Below are positions 1 through 8,063 of a stretch of 64,000 nucleotides of DNA, piece by piece. Position numbers and translations under genes: made by a program. Numbering within the stretch: position 1 is the stretch's first letter; each line of letters begins with the position of its first letter. The stretch lies in the NCBI GenBank assembly GCA_015056795.1, contig SVFO01000007.1, forward strand, positions 48,375 through 112,374, in the 5' to 3' direction. The notes under the pieces were generated by a model. That model did no database searches. It saw nothing but the letters and a program-made list of their open reading frames with translations, and was not told where the DNA came from. The DNA is from Lachnospiraceae bacterium. GTDB lineage: Bacteria > Bacillota > Clostridia > Lachnospirales > Lachnospiraceae.

Positions 1-2
1 TT

Positions 3-1010
3 GTCGAGGGTAAGATTGACGGCATTCGATTCCGTTCCAAGGAGTCAAAAATTATGGCTACGCAGCTGATGTTTACGGAAAAGCAGGCGAACGCCATTCT
101 GGAAATGCGACTCTATAAATTGATTGGACTGGAAATCGAAGCGTTGATTGCCGAGCATGAGGATACGCTTGCCAATATTTATCGCTACGAGGATATTTTG
201 GATCGCAGGGATTCCATGGCACAGGTTATCATCAGCGAGCTGGATGGCTTTAAGAAGGAATATGGCAGAAAGCGCCGCACCGTGATTGAGAATGGTCAAG
301 AGGCGGTTTACAAGGAGAAGGAAATCGAAGAGACCGACGTTTACTTCCTGATGGATCGTTTTGGTTATGCAAAGACCATCGACGTTGCTACCTATGAGAG
401 GAATAAAGAGGCTGTGGACACGGAATTCAAATATGCCTTTGTCTGCAAGAACCTCGGAAAGATCTGCCTCTTTACCAATACGGGACAGCTGCATACAATT
501 AAGGTTATGGACCTGCCCGCTGGAAAGCTCCGCGACAAGGGTATTCCCATTGACAATGTCAGCAACTATAATTCCCAGCAGGAGACGATTGTCTACGTAA
601 CTACACAATCTGACCTGAATCTTAGAGAGCTCATTTTTGTCACGAAGCAAAGCATGATGAAGCTTGTAGATGGCGGTGAGTTCGACGTGCGGAGCCGTAC
701 TGTTGCCGCAACGAAGCTTTCTGACGGAGACGAGGTTGTCAGCGTCATGAGCCTGACGGATCAGAAAAATATGATTCTTCAGACGAAGGATGGGTATTTC
801 CTGCGCTTCCCGTTAGAGCAAATCCCCGAAAAGAAAAAAACGGCCGTCGGTGTTCGCGGCATGAAGCTTGGCCCGAAGGATGCCGTAGAAGAGGTATATT
901 ACACAAGAGCCCAGGACGATACAAGCATTGAGTATAAGGGAAAGAATCTGGTATTAAACGGCTTGAAGCTTGGTTCCAGAGATTCCAAGGGTGTCAAGGT
1001 TAGGGCATAA
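3..1010 (+). CDS. DNA gyrase / topoisomerase IV subunit A, 3' part only
   Basis: C-terminal 335 residues of a type IIA topoisomerase A subunit, which cuts and rejoins DNA to change supercoiling or decatenate. The frame is open from the first bases of the window, so the 5' end lies outside it. Visible are the end of the coiled-coil tower (FTEKQANAILEMRLYKLIG, typical of GyrA/ParC) followed by beta-pinwheel blades, for example the segment around VGVRGMKLGP. The catalytic tyrosine domain is not in view. I see no clear GyrA-box (QRRGGKG), so I cannot say whether this is GyrA or a ParC-like paralogue. rsmD follows 16 bases later, probably in the same transcript. Confidence 0.9.
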   Translation, partial: VEGKIDGIRFRSKESKIMATQLMFTEKQANAILEMRLYKLIGLEIEALIAEHEDTLANIYRYEDILDRRDSMAQVIISELDGFKKEYGRKRRTVIENGQEAVYKEKEIEETDVYFLMDRFGYAKTIDVATYERNKEAVDTEFKYAFVCKNLGKICLFTNTGQLHTIKVMDLPAGKLRDKGIPIDNVSNYNSQQETIVYVTTQSDLNLRELIFVTKQSMMKLVDGGEFDVRSRTVAATKLSDGDEVVSVMSLTDQKNMILQTKDGYFLRFPLEQIPEKKKTAVGVRGMKLGPKDAVEEVYYTRAQDDTSIEYKGKNLVLNGLKLGSRDSKGVKVRA

Positions 1011-1026
1011 AAAGGAGTGTTGAAAT

Positions 1027-1590
1027 TTGAGAGTCATTGCAGGTACATGCAGAAGCATGCCATTAAAAGCCCCGGAAGGCTTAAATACGAGACCGACTAC
1101 GGACAGAATCAAAGAGACACTGTTTAACATTTTGCAGCAGGAGGTTCCTGGCAGCATTTTTGTTGATTTGTTCTCTGGAAGTGGTGCCATTGGCATTGAA
1201 GCCTTGAGCCGAGGGGCAAAAAAAGCGTATTTCGTAGAGAATGCGCCAGCTGCCCTTCAGTGCATCACACAAAATCTTTTGTTTACGAAATTGGTGGATC
1301 GTGCTATAGTGATAAAGCAGGATGCCGCGTTGGCAGTTTCTTCCATCCATGAAAAGCATGTAGACGTCATCTTTATGGATGCGCCCTACGAGGAGGGGCA
1401 TGAGGAAAGAGTGTTAGCCGCCCTGGCTTCACAGCCCTATGTGGATGAAGAAACCTTGATCATCGTTGAGGAATCCTTGCATGCTGATTTTTCCTTTGTC
1501 ACCTCGCTTGGTTTTGAAGTTATTAGGGAAAAGAAGTATAAAACCAATCAACATGTTTTTCTGCGTAAGATCGTTGCAGAAAACGCGTAA
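1027..1590 (+). CDS. rsmD: 16S rRNA (guanine966-N2)-methyltransferase RsmD
   Basis: SAM-dependent methyltransferase of 187 residues, the usual RsmD length. The family methylates G966 of 16S rRNA during 30S assembly. The N-terminus ([18 protein letters not shown]) and the [16 protein letters not shown] segment are diagnostic; the SAM-binding motif is [18 protein letters not shown]. The catalytic motif is usually DPPY or DPPF but reads DAPY here, a conservative oddity. The start is TTG, set by AAGGAG about 8 bases upstream; there is no better ATG. coaD follows 14 bases downstream, the common Firmicutes pairing (ylbH-coaD). Confidence 0.93.
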   Translation: MRVIAGTCRSMPLKAPEGLNTRPTTDRIKETLFNILQQEVPGSIFVDLFSGSGAIGIEALSRGAKKAYFVENAPAALQCITQNLLFTKLVDRAIVIKQDAALAVSSIHEKHVDVIFMDAPYEEGHEERVLAALASQPYVDEETLIIVEESLHADFSFVTSLGFEVIREKKYKTNQHVFLRKIVAENA

Positions 1591-1604
1591 AATGGAGGAA
1601 TGAC

Positions 1605-2093
1605 ATGATAAGAGCCGTTTATCCCGGTAGTTTTGATCCGATGACCTATGGACACCTCGACGTCATCAAAAGAGCCTCATCCATGTTTGATGAGCTCGTT
1701 GTCAGTGTTTTGAACAATAAAGAAAAAAGTGCGTTGTTTTCTGTAGAGGAACGTGTTAATATATTAAAGGAAGCCACGAAGGACCTGCCAAACGTGAAAA
1801 TTGACAGCTTTAGCGGACTCTTAATTAACTATGCTGCAAGCAAAGACATCCACATTGCAGTCAGAGGTCTTCGTGCAGTAACGGACTTTGAATATGAACT
1901 ACAGCTTGCTCAAACGAATCGGCAGCTCTCCCATGAAGAACTGGATACCATTTTCCTAACCACAAGTTTGGAATATGCCTATTTAAGCTCTTCAGGCGTG
2001 AAGGAGATCGCTTATTTTGGCGGGGACATCAGCCCCTGCGTACCTGAATTTGTGGCAAAGCTGATTCGCGAAAAATTTGAGGGAAGGGCGTAA
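1605..2093 (+). CDS. coaD: Phosphopantetheine adenylyltransferase CoaD
   Basis: Transfers AMP from ATP to 4'-phosphopantetheine, the penultimate step of coenzyme A synthesis in the cytoplasm. At 162 residues it matches the family length. The nucleotidyltransferase signature is [16 protein letters not shown] near the N-terminus, and the C-terminal [16 protein letters not shown] segment carries the SSxxVKE signature. GGAGG lies 7 bases before the ATG. It sits between rsmD and a coiled-coil gene with very short gaps, so one operon is likely. Confidence 0.96.
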   Translation: MIRAVYPGSFDPMTYGHLDVIKRASSMFDELVVSVLNNKEKSALFSVEERVNILKEATKDLPNVKIDSFSGLLINYAASKDIHIAVRGLRAVTDFEYELQLAQTNRQLSHEELDTIFLTTSLEYAYLSSSGVKEIAYFGGDISPCVPEFVAKLIREKFEGRA

Positions 2094-2099
2094 GGAGAT

Positions 2100-2759
2100 A
2101 TGAACAGCGTAAATAAAATCGAACAAGTCATCACCGACATTGAGAACTATCTTGCGAACAGCAAGAATCGTTTGTTTTCTAGCACGGAAGTGATTGTTAA
2201 TCGTGAAGAAATGATCGATATGCTTGAGGAACTCCGTCGCAAAACGCCTGATGAGATTAAGCAATATCAGAAGATCATAGCAAACAAGGATGCCATCCTT
2301 GCAGACGCTGCCGAGAGAGCACAGAACGTAAAGGCAGAGGCAGAGCAACAGGCAAAGGCACTTTTGGAGCAGGCTGCCGTGGAGCACAACCAGATGATCA
2401 GTGAGCATGAGATCATGCTTCGTGCACATGCCCGCGCAGATGAATTTGTTAACATGGCCGTCAACAAGGCACAGGGCATTATCGATAATGCGACGCTTGA
2501 GGCAAATGCCTTAAAGGATTCCGCAAATCAGTACATGGATGACATGCTTGCCCATCTGTCAAAGATTATCGCAGCGGCAACGCAGTCTGCAACCAACAAC
2601 TATAACAGAACGCTTCAGTCGACACAGGACAGCTTTGAAAAACTGATTCAGTCGCTCAATGAATATCAGGGCATCATTCAAGATAATATCATTCAGCTAC
2701 ACGCTGCCGAGACGCAGGAGGAAGCTCCTGTACAGGAAATGGAAACCTTAGAAGAATAA
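2100..2759 (+). CDS. Coiled-coil protein downstream of coaD
   Basis: Unrecognised cytoplasmic protein of 219 residues. From about residue 50 to 200 it is a nearly continuous Ala/Glu/Gln/Lys-rich helix with heptad character, resembling the stalk-like coiled coils of DivIVA or ATP-synthase b subunits. There is no signal peptide, membrane segment or catalytic motif. An acidic tail (EEAPVQEMETLEE) ends the protein. The start codon is 6 bases after the coaD stop, with AAGGAG just upstream, so translation is probably coupled. A structural or scaffolding role is possible, but nothing in the sequence fixes a function. Confidence 0.75.
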   Translation: MNSVNKIEQVITDIENYLANSKNRLFSSTEVIVNREEMIDMLEELRRKTPDEIKQYQKIIANKDAILADAAERAQNVKAEAEQQAKALLEQAAVEHNQMISEHEIMLRAHARADEFVNMAVNKAQGIIDNATLEANALKDSANQYMDDMLAHLSKIIAAATQSATNNYNRTLQSTQDSFEKLIQSLNEYQGIIQDNIIQLHAAETQEEAPVQEMETLEE

Positions 2760-2766
2760 GAAGTTG

Positions 2767-2802
2767 AGATAAACCAGTTTTCTCATGAAAGCTGGTTTAT
2801 CT
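2767..2802 (+). terminator. Hairpin after the coaD operon
   Basis: Perfect 11-bp inverted repeat AGATAAACCAG / CTGGTTTATCT, extended inward by five more pairs (one G-U) to a four-base loop. It begins 7 bases after the preceding stop codon. Only a weak T-tract follows, so it may be an inefficient terminator or an mRNA-end stabiliser. It covers the first in-frame ATG of the downstream amidase frame (2785), which argues against that ATG being the real start. Confidence 0.6.
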
Positions 2803-2815
2803 TATAAAGGGGCGA

Positions 2816-2914
2816 TGTCATATGACATTGCCGCAGCGAAGCGTGTGCTTAATGAAAGCGTCATATGGTATTGCTGTAGAGAAATAGATTGCAGAAAATG
2901 TTCATATGACATTG
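2816..2914 (+). repeat. Three TCATATG-centred repeats upstream of the amidase gene
   Basis: TGTCATATGACATTG (2816-2830), GTCATATGGTATTG (2860-2873) and TTCATATGACATTG (2901-2914). The first contains a perfect 12-bp palindrome. The TCATATG cores start at 2818, 2861 and 2902, so spacing is 43 and 41 bp, close to four DNA turns. They lie between the upstream hairpin and the likely TTG start at 2932. They look like an operator array; no protein can be assigned. Confidence 0.5.
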
Positions 2915-2931
2915 TAATAGGGAGAGAGAGT

Positions 2932-4269
2932 TTGAGGGGAAGAGCGTATACATATAAAATATCTATATTTTATAAAATTGTTGTAGCGGCCGTGATGGTT
3001 TGTATGGTATTGGCGGGTATAATTGAGCCGCTTTCCGTGCAGGCAGCAACGAGGGTACAAAAGACGAAAAGCCCGATTGTTGTTGTGATTGATCCTGGTC
3101 ATGGCGGGGAGAATGACGGAACGACGGAAAGTGGATTCTTGGAAAAAAATATGACGCTTGTAACCGCCAAGAAGATGGCGGAGGAGCTTTCGAAATTTGA
3201 TGGCATCAAGGTATATCTTACGAGAGAGGATGACAAGGAGCTCAGTTTAAAGGAACGTGCAGTCATTGCAGACAATTATCATGCAGATTTCTTAATTAGC
3301 CTTCATTATAATGCGTCCGAGAGTCATGAATTATTTGGGAGCGAGGTGTGGGTGTCCTTAAATCCACAGTATCATAACGCAGGATATCAGCTTGGAACGA
3401 TGTTCCTTCGGGAATTCCGTGACATAGGCTTAACGCTGCGCGGCATCAAGACGAGAAGGCACAGCAAAGGAAATGATTATTATGGCATCCTACGCGAATC
3501 CGTAAGCCGTGACGTTCCCGCGATTATTGTAGAGCATTGTCACGTGGATCACGAAAAGGATAATGTATTTTGTGATTCCCAGGAGGAATTAGAGCAATTC
3601 GGTTTGGCGGATGCCAGAGCTGTTGCAAAGTATTTTGGATTAAAAAGCACGAGTCTTGGAATCGATTATTCTGAAGATGCCAATACCTTACCAGAGGTTA
3701 CCTCTGGCGTTTTGGTGGATCGTGCCACGCAGGACCTAACGCCGCCTGAATATTGTCATTTATCGCTAAAGGAGGCCTTTTATTCCGATAATCGCGTCAG
3801 CGTTGAGATCAGCGGAAAGGATTCTGATTCTAATTTGATTTATTTTGCCTATAGCTTTGACGGCGGTAAAACCTTCTGCGACAGTATTCCTTGGCCGGAA
3901 GGTGATATTTTGACAGGTGAGTTTTCCGGTAGCTTTTCTTATGAAATCGAGATTCCCGATGGCACGAAGCCAATGCTTTGCGTGCGTGCCACAAATCCTT
4001 ATGATTTACATACCTCCAGTAATGTTCTTGAATTTGAACAGGTATTCCATAAGCCTGTTGAGGTAAAGACAACGGAGGAACCTATTTTTGTAGATGCCAC
4101 GGACAAATTGATCTCCATGCCAAGTGACGAAGCTGAAAAAACTCCCGTAGCAAAGGCTACTACGATATTGATGGTTGTCATACCAGTGGTTCTCGTTTTA
4201 TTCCTCATCTTTTTCCTTGCCTATCTGATCAAGGAAAAGCGAATGAAGAATAAGGAGAGAGACCAATAA
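2932..4269 (+). CDS. Exported N-acetylmuramoyl-L-alanine amidase (Amidase_3)
   Basis: Peptidoglycan hydrolase of about 445 residues that would cleave the bond between N-acetylmuramic acid and L-alanine. A signal peptide or N-terminal anchor (residues about 8-40) ends near SVQAA. The zinc amidase domain follows, with VIDPGHGG (about 52), SLHYNAS and the catalytic-glutamate segment IIVEHCHVD. A C-terminal region of about 170 residues ends in a membrane helix (VVIPVVLVLFLIFFLAYLI) and a basic tail, so the enzyme may be tethered at both ends. I chose TTG 2932, preceded by GGAGAGAGAG. The open frame extends back to ATG 2785, but that stretch holds a hairpin and repeats. The 3' end overlaps the convergent gene by about 49 bp. 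Confidence 0.87.
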   Translation: MRGRAYTYKISIFYKIVVAAVMVCMVLAGIIEPLSVQAATRVQKTKSPIVVVIDPGHGGENDGTTESGFLEKNMTLVTAKKMAEELSKFDGIKVYLTREDDKELSLKERAVIADNYHADFLISLHYNASESHELFGSEVWVSLNPQYHNAGYQLGTMFLREFRDIGLTLRGIKTRRHSKGNDYYGILRESVSRDVPAIIVEHCHVDHEKDNVFCDSQEELEQFGLADARAVAKYFGLKSTSLGIDYSEDANTLPEVTSGVLVDRATQDLTPPEYCHLSLKEAFYSDNRVSVEISGKDSDSNLIYFAYSFDGGKTFCDSIPWPEGDILTGEFSGSFSYEIEIPDGTKPMLCVRATNPYDLHTSSNVLEFEQVFHKPVEVKTTEEPIFVDATDKLISMPSDEAEKTPVAKATTILMVVIPVVLVLFLIFFLAYLIKEKRMKNKERDQ

Positions 4270-5144
4270 TAACCTAAGGTCAGTACCGTCAAAAGCATTT
4301 TGTGCAGGATATATTCCCGAAAGTAGGTTTTTAGGTCTGTATTTTGGATGGCTCCATAGGTTTGCGCCATACAAGAAAAGCCTCCAAAGCTTACGGCAAC
4401 AAGACTTAGAATCGGACATTGTTTCCCTAGCATTTTAAGACCCGTGGTGATTTCAAACAGGATTCCACAGTAGATTGCTGCTGATTGCTTTAGGAAAAGA
4501 CGAGGCAGGAGATTCCAAAGGCAAAAGAAAATTACGTAACCTCCAAGCCAAAGCATGCCATTGACCGAACTAACAATGGAATCGGAGAGCGCTTCTGAGA
4601 ATTCTTGGGAGAAATGCTCTAAATGACAATTGTTTGGTTTTTCCCGACGATAAAGGGTATATCTCATAAGGATCCCATAAGCAAATGGAATTCCATAGGC
4701 TCCTAACAAAATTGGCAAAGGGCTTTGAATCCCTAATAAGGGAATCACATATCCTAAAAGATAAGCAGGGCCAAGGTTATTGCAAAAGCTTAGTAGCCAT
4801 CTTGCATCTGTTTTAGTGAGCTTACCTGCCTCATAGAGCTGGGCAACGGTCCTTGCCCCCATCGGGAAGCCACATAGAAAGCCCATAAAGATGCAATAGC
4901 ATGCGGAAGGACTGCAATTACAGATATGACCAAGGAAAGGCGCAAACAAACCGGCAAAGCGATCGGCAAGTCCCATTCGGATCACGATCCCTGACAGAAT
5001 CATCATGGGGAGCAATGCCGGAATCATATGATAAAACCATACCTCAAGTCCTGCCATGGCATATTCCTGACAGATTCCCGCATGGGAAAGAAGCCCTAAG
5101 ATGGCGGCAAAAAAGAGACAGGCTAAGAGCATAAATTTACCCAT
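4221..5144 (-). CDS. YlbJ-like sporulation integral membrane protein
   Basis: Polytopic membrane protein of 307 residues, related to YlbJ and the nucleoside-recognition (Gate) family. YlbJ is a sporulation-associated membrane protein in Bacillus, where it lies beside ylbH (rsmD) and coaD; that neighbourhood is preserved here. Visible are WFYHMIPALLPMMILSGI, the family-typical LCGFPMGARTVAQLYEAGKLT loop and about seven hydrophobic helices. It is shorter than Bacillus YlbJ. It is convergent with the amidase gene and overlaps its 3' end, so transcripts would collide. The substrate, if any, is unknown. Confidence 0.75.
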   Translation of the reverse strand: MGKFMLLACLFFAAILGLLSHAGICQEYAMAGLEVWFYHMIPALLPMMILSGIVIRMGLADRFAGLFAPFLGHICNCSPSACYCIFMGFLCGFPMGARTVAQLYEAGKLTKTDARWLLSFCNNLGPAYLLGYVIPLLGIQSPLPILLGAYGIPFAYGILMRYTLYRREKPNNCHLEHFSQEFSEALSDSIVSSVNGMLWLGGYVIFFCLWNLLPRLFLKQSAAIYCGILFEITTGLKMLGKQCPILSLVAVSFGGFSCMAQTYGAIQNTDLKTYFREYILHKMLLTVLTLGYYWSLSLFFIRFSLIR

Positions 5145-5219
5145 CGTACTAATTTTGAAATACTATACGCGCGGCATTTCAGTTCCATTCCATAAATACC
5201 GTAAAAGAAAGAGTTTTGT

Positions 5220-6617
5220 ATGAGATTAGATAAGTATCTTTCATCCCAGACACAGGAAAGTCGCAGTCAAGTAAAGGAATTCATTCGGAAAAAGCTTGTC
5301 AGCGTCGGCGATCAAATCATTACAAGTCCTGAGTTTCAGGTGGATCCTGAAAAGGATGTTGTTCGTCTTCAAGGAAATGTCATTGGATATTCTCAATATC
5401 AATATTTTCTGTTAAACAAACCCGCAGGAGTCATTAGTGCCACAAAGGATCGATTGTCTGAAACGGTGCTTAGCCTTTTGCCAAAGGATCATAAAAAGGA
5501 TTTGTTCCCCGTAGGCAGATTGGATAAGGATACGGAGGGGCTTTTACTCATTACGAATGATGGCGCATTGGCTCACTCCCTGCTTTCTCCCAAAAAGCAC
5601 GTGGCAAAGACTTATTTGGTCAAGCTCAAAAAGCCATTGACCGATGAGGATATTGTTAAATTAGAACAGGGTGTAGACATTGGAGATGACGATTTGACGC
5701 TCCCTGCATATGTAACTAGAATTTATGATCCCAATCTAGAGGGTGACTGGATTCATCTAACGATTAGTGAAGGTAGATTTCATCAGGTGAAAAGAATGCT
5801 GGAGGCCGTACAAAATGAGGTTCTTTTCCTAAAACGTATTCGATTTGGAGGTCTTTCCTTAGATTCTTCCCTTAAGGCTGGTGAATGCCGCGAGCTGACG
5901 GAAGAGGAACTACAGCTTCTAAAAAGATCTCACAATGTCGCTGAAGAAAAAAGGAAGCTTTTGGAGGGGAAAAAGGCTGTGATCTTTGACCTAGATGGTT
6001 CCTTAATCGATTCCATGTGGATTTGGGGAAAAATTGACGAAGAGTACTTAGGACGCTTTGACATCCACCTAAAAAGTCGTGAAGAGCTTCGAATGAAGAT
6101 TGAAGGCATGAGCTTTTATGAGACAGCCATCTTTTTCCAAGAGTATTTTCAGCTTCCTGATACCATAGAAAAAATGACCTCTGACTGGAACCAGATGGCA
6201 TGGGATAAGTATGAAAGGGAGGTTCCGCTAAAGTCCGGAATTCCAGATTTCTTGGAAGGCTGTCGAAGAAACGGAATCAAGTTAGGTATTGCCACCAGCA
6301 ATTCCAGAGAGCTTGTAGACAATGTATTATCCGTTCATAAGCTTCAGAATAAATTTATATCCATTATTACAGGCAGTGAAATCATGAAAGGGAAGCCTGC
6401 GCCGGACGTTTATCTTGCCGTTGCGAAAGCACTTGACGTCTCCCCTTCGGAATGTTTGGTGTTTGAAGATATTGTAAAGGGCATTATGGCAGGAAAGAAT
6501 GCAGGCATGACCACCTGTGCCGTTGCAGATGAAGATTCCGCGTCAACATGGGAAGATAAGAAGGCAGTTGCGGATTATGCCGTTTATGATTTTTATGATT
6601 TCTTTGGGAGTATTTGA
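5220..6617 (+). CDS. Fusion: RsuA-type pseudouridine synthase + HAD phosphatase
   Basis: One open frame of 465 residues with two complete enzymes. Residues 1 to about 240 are an RsuA/RluB-family synthase: an S4-like N-terminus (MRLDKYLSSQ), the catalytic-aspartate motif GRLDKDTEGLLLITNDG (about 98) and GRFHQVKRM. Residues about 253-465 are a HAD hydrolase like beta-phosphoglucomutase: motif I VIFDLDGSLIDS, TSNS (motif II), KGKPAPD (motif III) and FEDIVKGIMAG (motif IV). The two are normally separate genes. An internal GGAGGGG (5963-5969) sits 9 bases before an in-frame GTG (5979), which would begin a stand-alone HAD protein exactly at its motif I, so two products are possible. Confidence 0.88.
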   Translation: MRLDKYLSSQTQESRSQVKEFIRKKLVSVGDQIITSPEFQVDPEKDVVRLQGNVIGYSQYQYFLLNKPAGVISATKDRLSETVLSLLPKDHKKDLFPVGRLDKDTEGLLLITNDGALAHSLLSPKKHVAKTYLVKLKKPLTDEDIVKLEQGVDIGDDDLTLPAYVTRIYDPNLEGDWIHLTISEGRFHQVKRMLEAVQNEVLFLKRIRFGGLSLDSSLKAGECRELTEEELQLLKRSHNVAEEKRKLLEGKKAVIFDLDGSLIDSMWIWGKIDEEYLGRFDIHLKSREELRMKIEGMSFYETAIFFQEYFQLPDTIEKMTSDWNQMAWDKYEREVPLKSGIPDFLEGCRRNGIKLGIATSNSRELVDNVLSVHKLQNKFISIITGSEIMKGKPAPDVYLAVAKALDVSPSECLVFEDIVKGIMAGKNAGMTTCAVADEDSASTWEDKKAVADYAVYDFYDFFGSI

Positions 6618-6619
6618 GT

Positions 6620-7399
6620 ATGAAAAAAATTGCATTGATTACGGGTGCATCCTCTGGTATGGGCAGGGAATTTGCCCTGCAGATGGATTATCATTTTAAG
6701 AATATTGATGAATTTTGGCTTGTTGCCAGAAGAGAAGAAGAGTTAAAGGCTTTAGCAGATTGCCTGCAGCATCCCTGCCGCATCTTCTCCATGGACATCA
6801 CGAAGATCGGCCAATTGGAGCGTTTGGAATTTGCCCTGCGATTAGAGAAAGCCAAACTTTGTATTTTAATTCAATGCGCAGGCTATGGCATTATGGGGGA
6901 TTTCGAGCATGCGGATCGTAAGGAAACCCTTGGCATGGTACGACTGAACTGCGAAGCATTGACGGAGCTGACACATCGCCTGCTTCCCTACATGACACGA
7001 AACGCTCGCATTATTTTTCTTGCATCCTCTGCCGCCTTTTTACCGCAAGCTGATTTTGCAGTTTATGCTGCGAGCAAATCCTTTGTATTAAGCTTTGGCA
7101 GGGCGCTTGGCGCTGAATTAAAGGATCAAGGAATCTATGTTACCTCCGTATGTCCAGGGCCCGTCGACACACCGTTTTTTGACAGGGCGGAGAAGAACGG
7201 AAGCACGCTCGCGATCAAGAAATATGTGATGGCAGCACCTGAGGAAGTTGTTGCGAAGGCTTTGCGAGATTCCTATTACAAAAAGCCTGTTTCCATCTAT
7301 GGCGGAGCCATGCAGGCATTTTGTGTCATGACGAAGCTGATGCCCCACGGTGCCATCCTTTCTCTTGCAAATATTTTGAAAAATGCCGAAAGAAAATGA
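6620..7399 (+). CDS. Short-chain dehydrogenase/reductase (SDR)
   Basis: NAD(P)-dependent oxidoreductase of about 259 residues with a Rossmann fold. The cofactor motif is TGASSGMG at residues 8-15. The catalytic serine region is LASSAAFLPQ and the active site YAASK, followed by SVCPGPVDTPF. The substrate cannot be read from sequence. Start ATG 6620 has GGGAG 9 bases upstream; an in-frame TTG lies at 6614. It begins 2 bases after the preceding stop, so it is probably co-transcribed with the RsuA-HAD fusion. Confidence 0.9.
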   Translation: MKKIALITGASSGMGREFALQMDYHFKNIDEFWLVARREEELKALADCLQHPCRIFSMDITKIGQLERLEFALRLEKAKLCILIQCAGYGIMGDFEHADRKETLGMVRLNCEALTELTHRLLPYMTRNARIIFLASSAAFLPQADFAVYAASKSFVLSFGRALGAELKDQGIYVTSVCPGPVDTPFFDRAEKNGSTLAIKKYVMAAPEEVVAKALRDSYYKKPVSIYGGAMQAFCVMTKLMPHGAILSLANILKNAERK

Positions 7400-7473
7400 G
7401 TTGTTGTTTTTCTTATTCGCAATATTTCTCACTTTAACGTGATAATCATTCATTCTCATGGAGAGACTTTGAT

Positions 7474-8058
7474 ATGAGCTTGGTTCGTATTTTTTCCGGT
7501 GATGGCTGGAAGGGAACAAAAAATTACTTAAAAACACAGAGAAGTTACGAAATCATTCGGACGATTCTATTTTTTTCCATTTCGGGGGCATTGTTTGCCG
7601 CTGGATGGATCAGCACGGGAAGTCGCCTAAATTTACTGACCATCGTTGCCGTGTTGGGAATCCTGCCCGCAAGCAAGGCGCTCGTCAGCGTTATCATGTT
7701 TTGTCGTTATCAAAGCCTATCAGAGGACAGAGCAAAGCAAATTGAAGCGCACGTCCAGGGGCTGACTTGCCTTTACGACATGGTTTTTACTGGAAGGGAC
7801 AAGAATTTCCCCGTAGGGCATATGACAATCAAGGGCAACACGGTATGCGGCTACACGGAAGCCTCAAAGTTTGATGAACAGGCTTTTTATCAGCATTTGG
7901 ATCAGCTTCTCAAGGTTGATTCCTTTAAAAACGTCAATGTAAAGATCTTTACAGATCTCAAAAAATATACGGACCGTCTAGTACAGATGCAGGAGCTTTC
8001 CTGTGATGAGACCAATACGAAAGGAATTGCGGACACGCTGAAAAGCGTCAGTCTGTAG
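7474..8058 (+). CDS. Hypothetical membrane-anchored protein
   Basis: Unrecognised protein of 194 residues. Two adjacent hydrophobic helices (about residues 28-48 and 52-75) follow a short basic N-terminus, with a soluble C-terminal domain of about 110 residues (from QIEAHVQGLTCLYDMVFTGR) that has alternating strand/helix character and no catalytic signature I know. GGAGAG precedes the ATG. The gene lies between an SDR gene and an rRNA-type pseudouridine synthase, 5 bases before the latter, so co-transcription is likely. Confidence 0.75.
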   Translation: MSLVRIFSGDGWKGTKNYLKTQRSYEIIRTILFFSISGALFAAGWISTGSRLNLLTIVAVLGILPASKALVSVIMFCRYQSLSEDRAKQIEAHVQGLTCLYDMVFTGRDKNFPVGHMTIKGNTVCGYTEASKFDEQAFYQHLDQLLKVDSFKNVNVKIFTDLKKYTDRLVQMQELSCDETNTKGIADTLKSVSL

Positions 8059-8063
8059 CTGTC

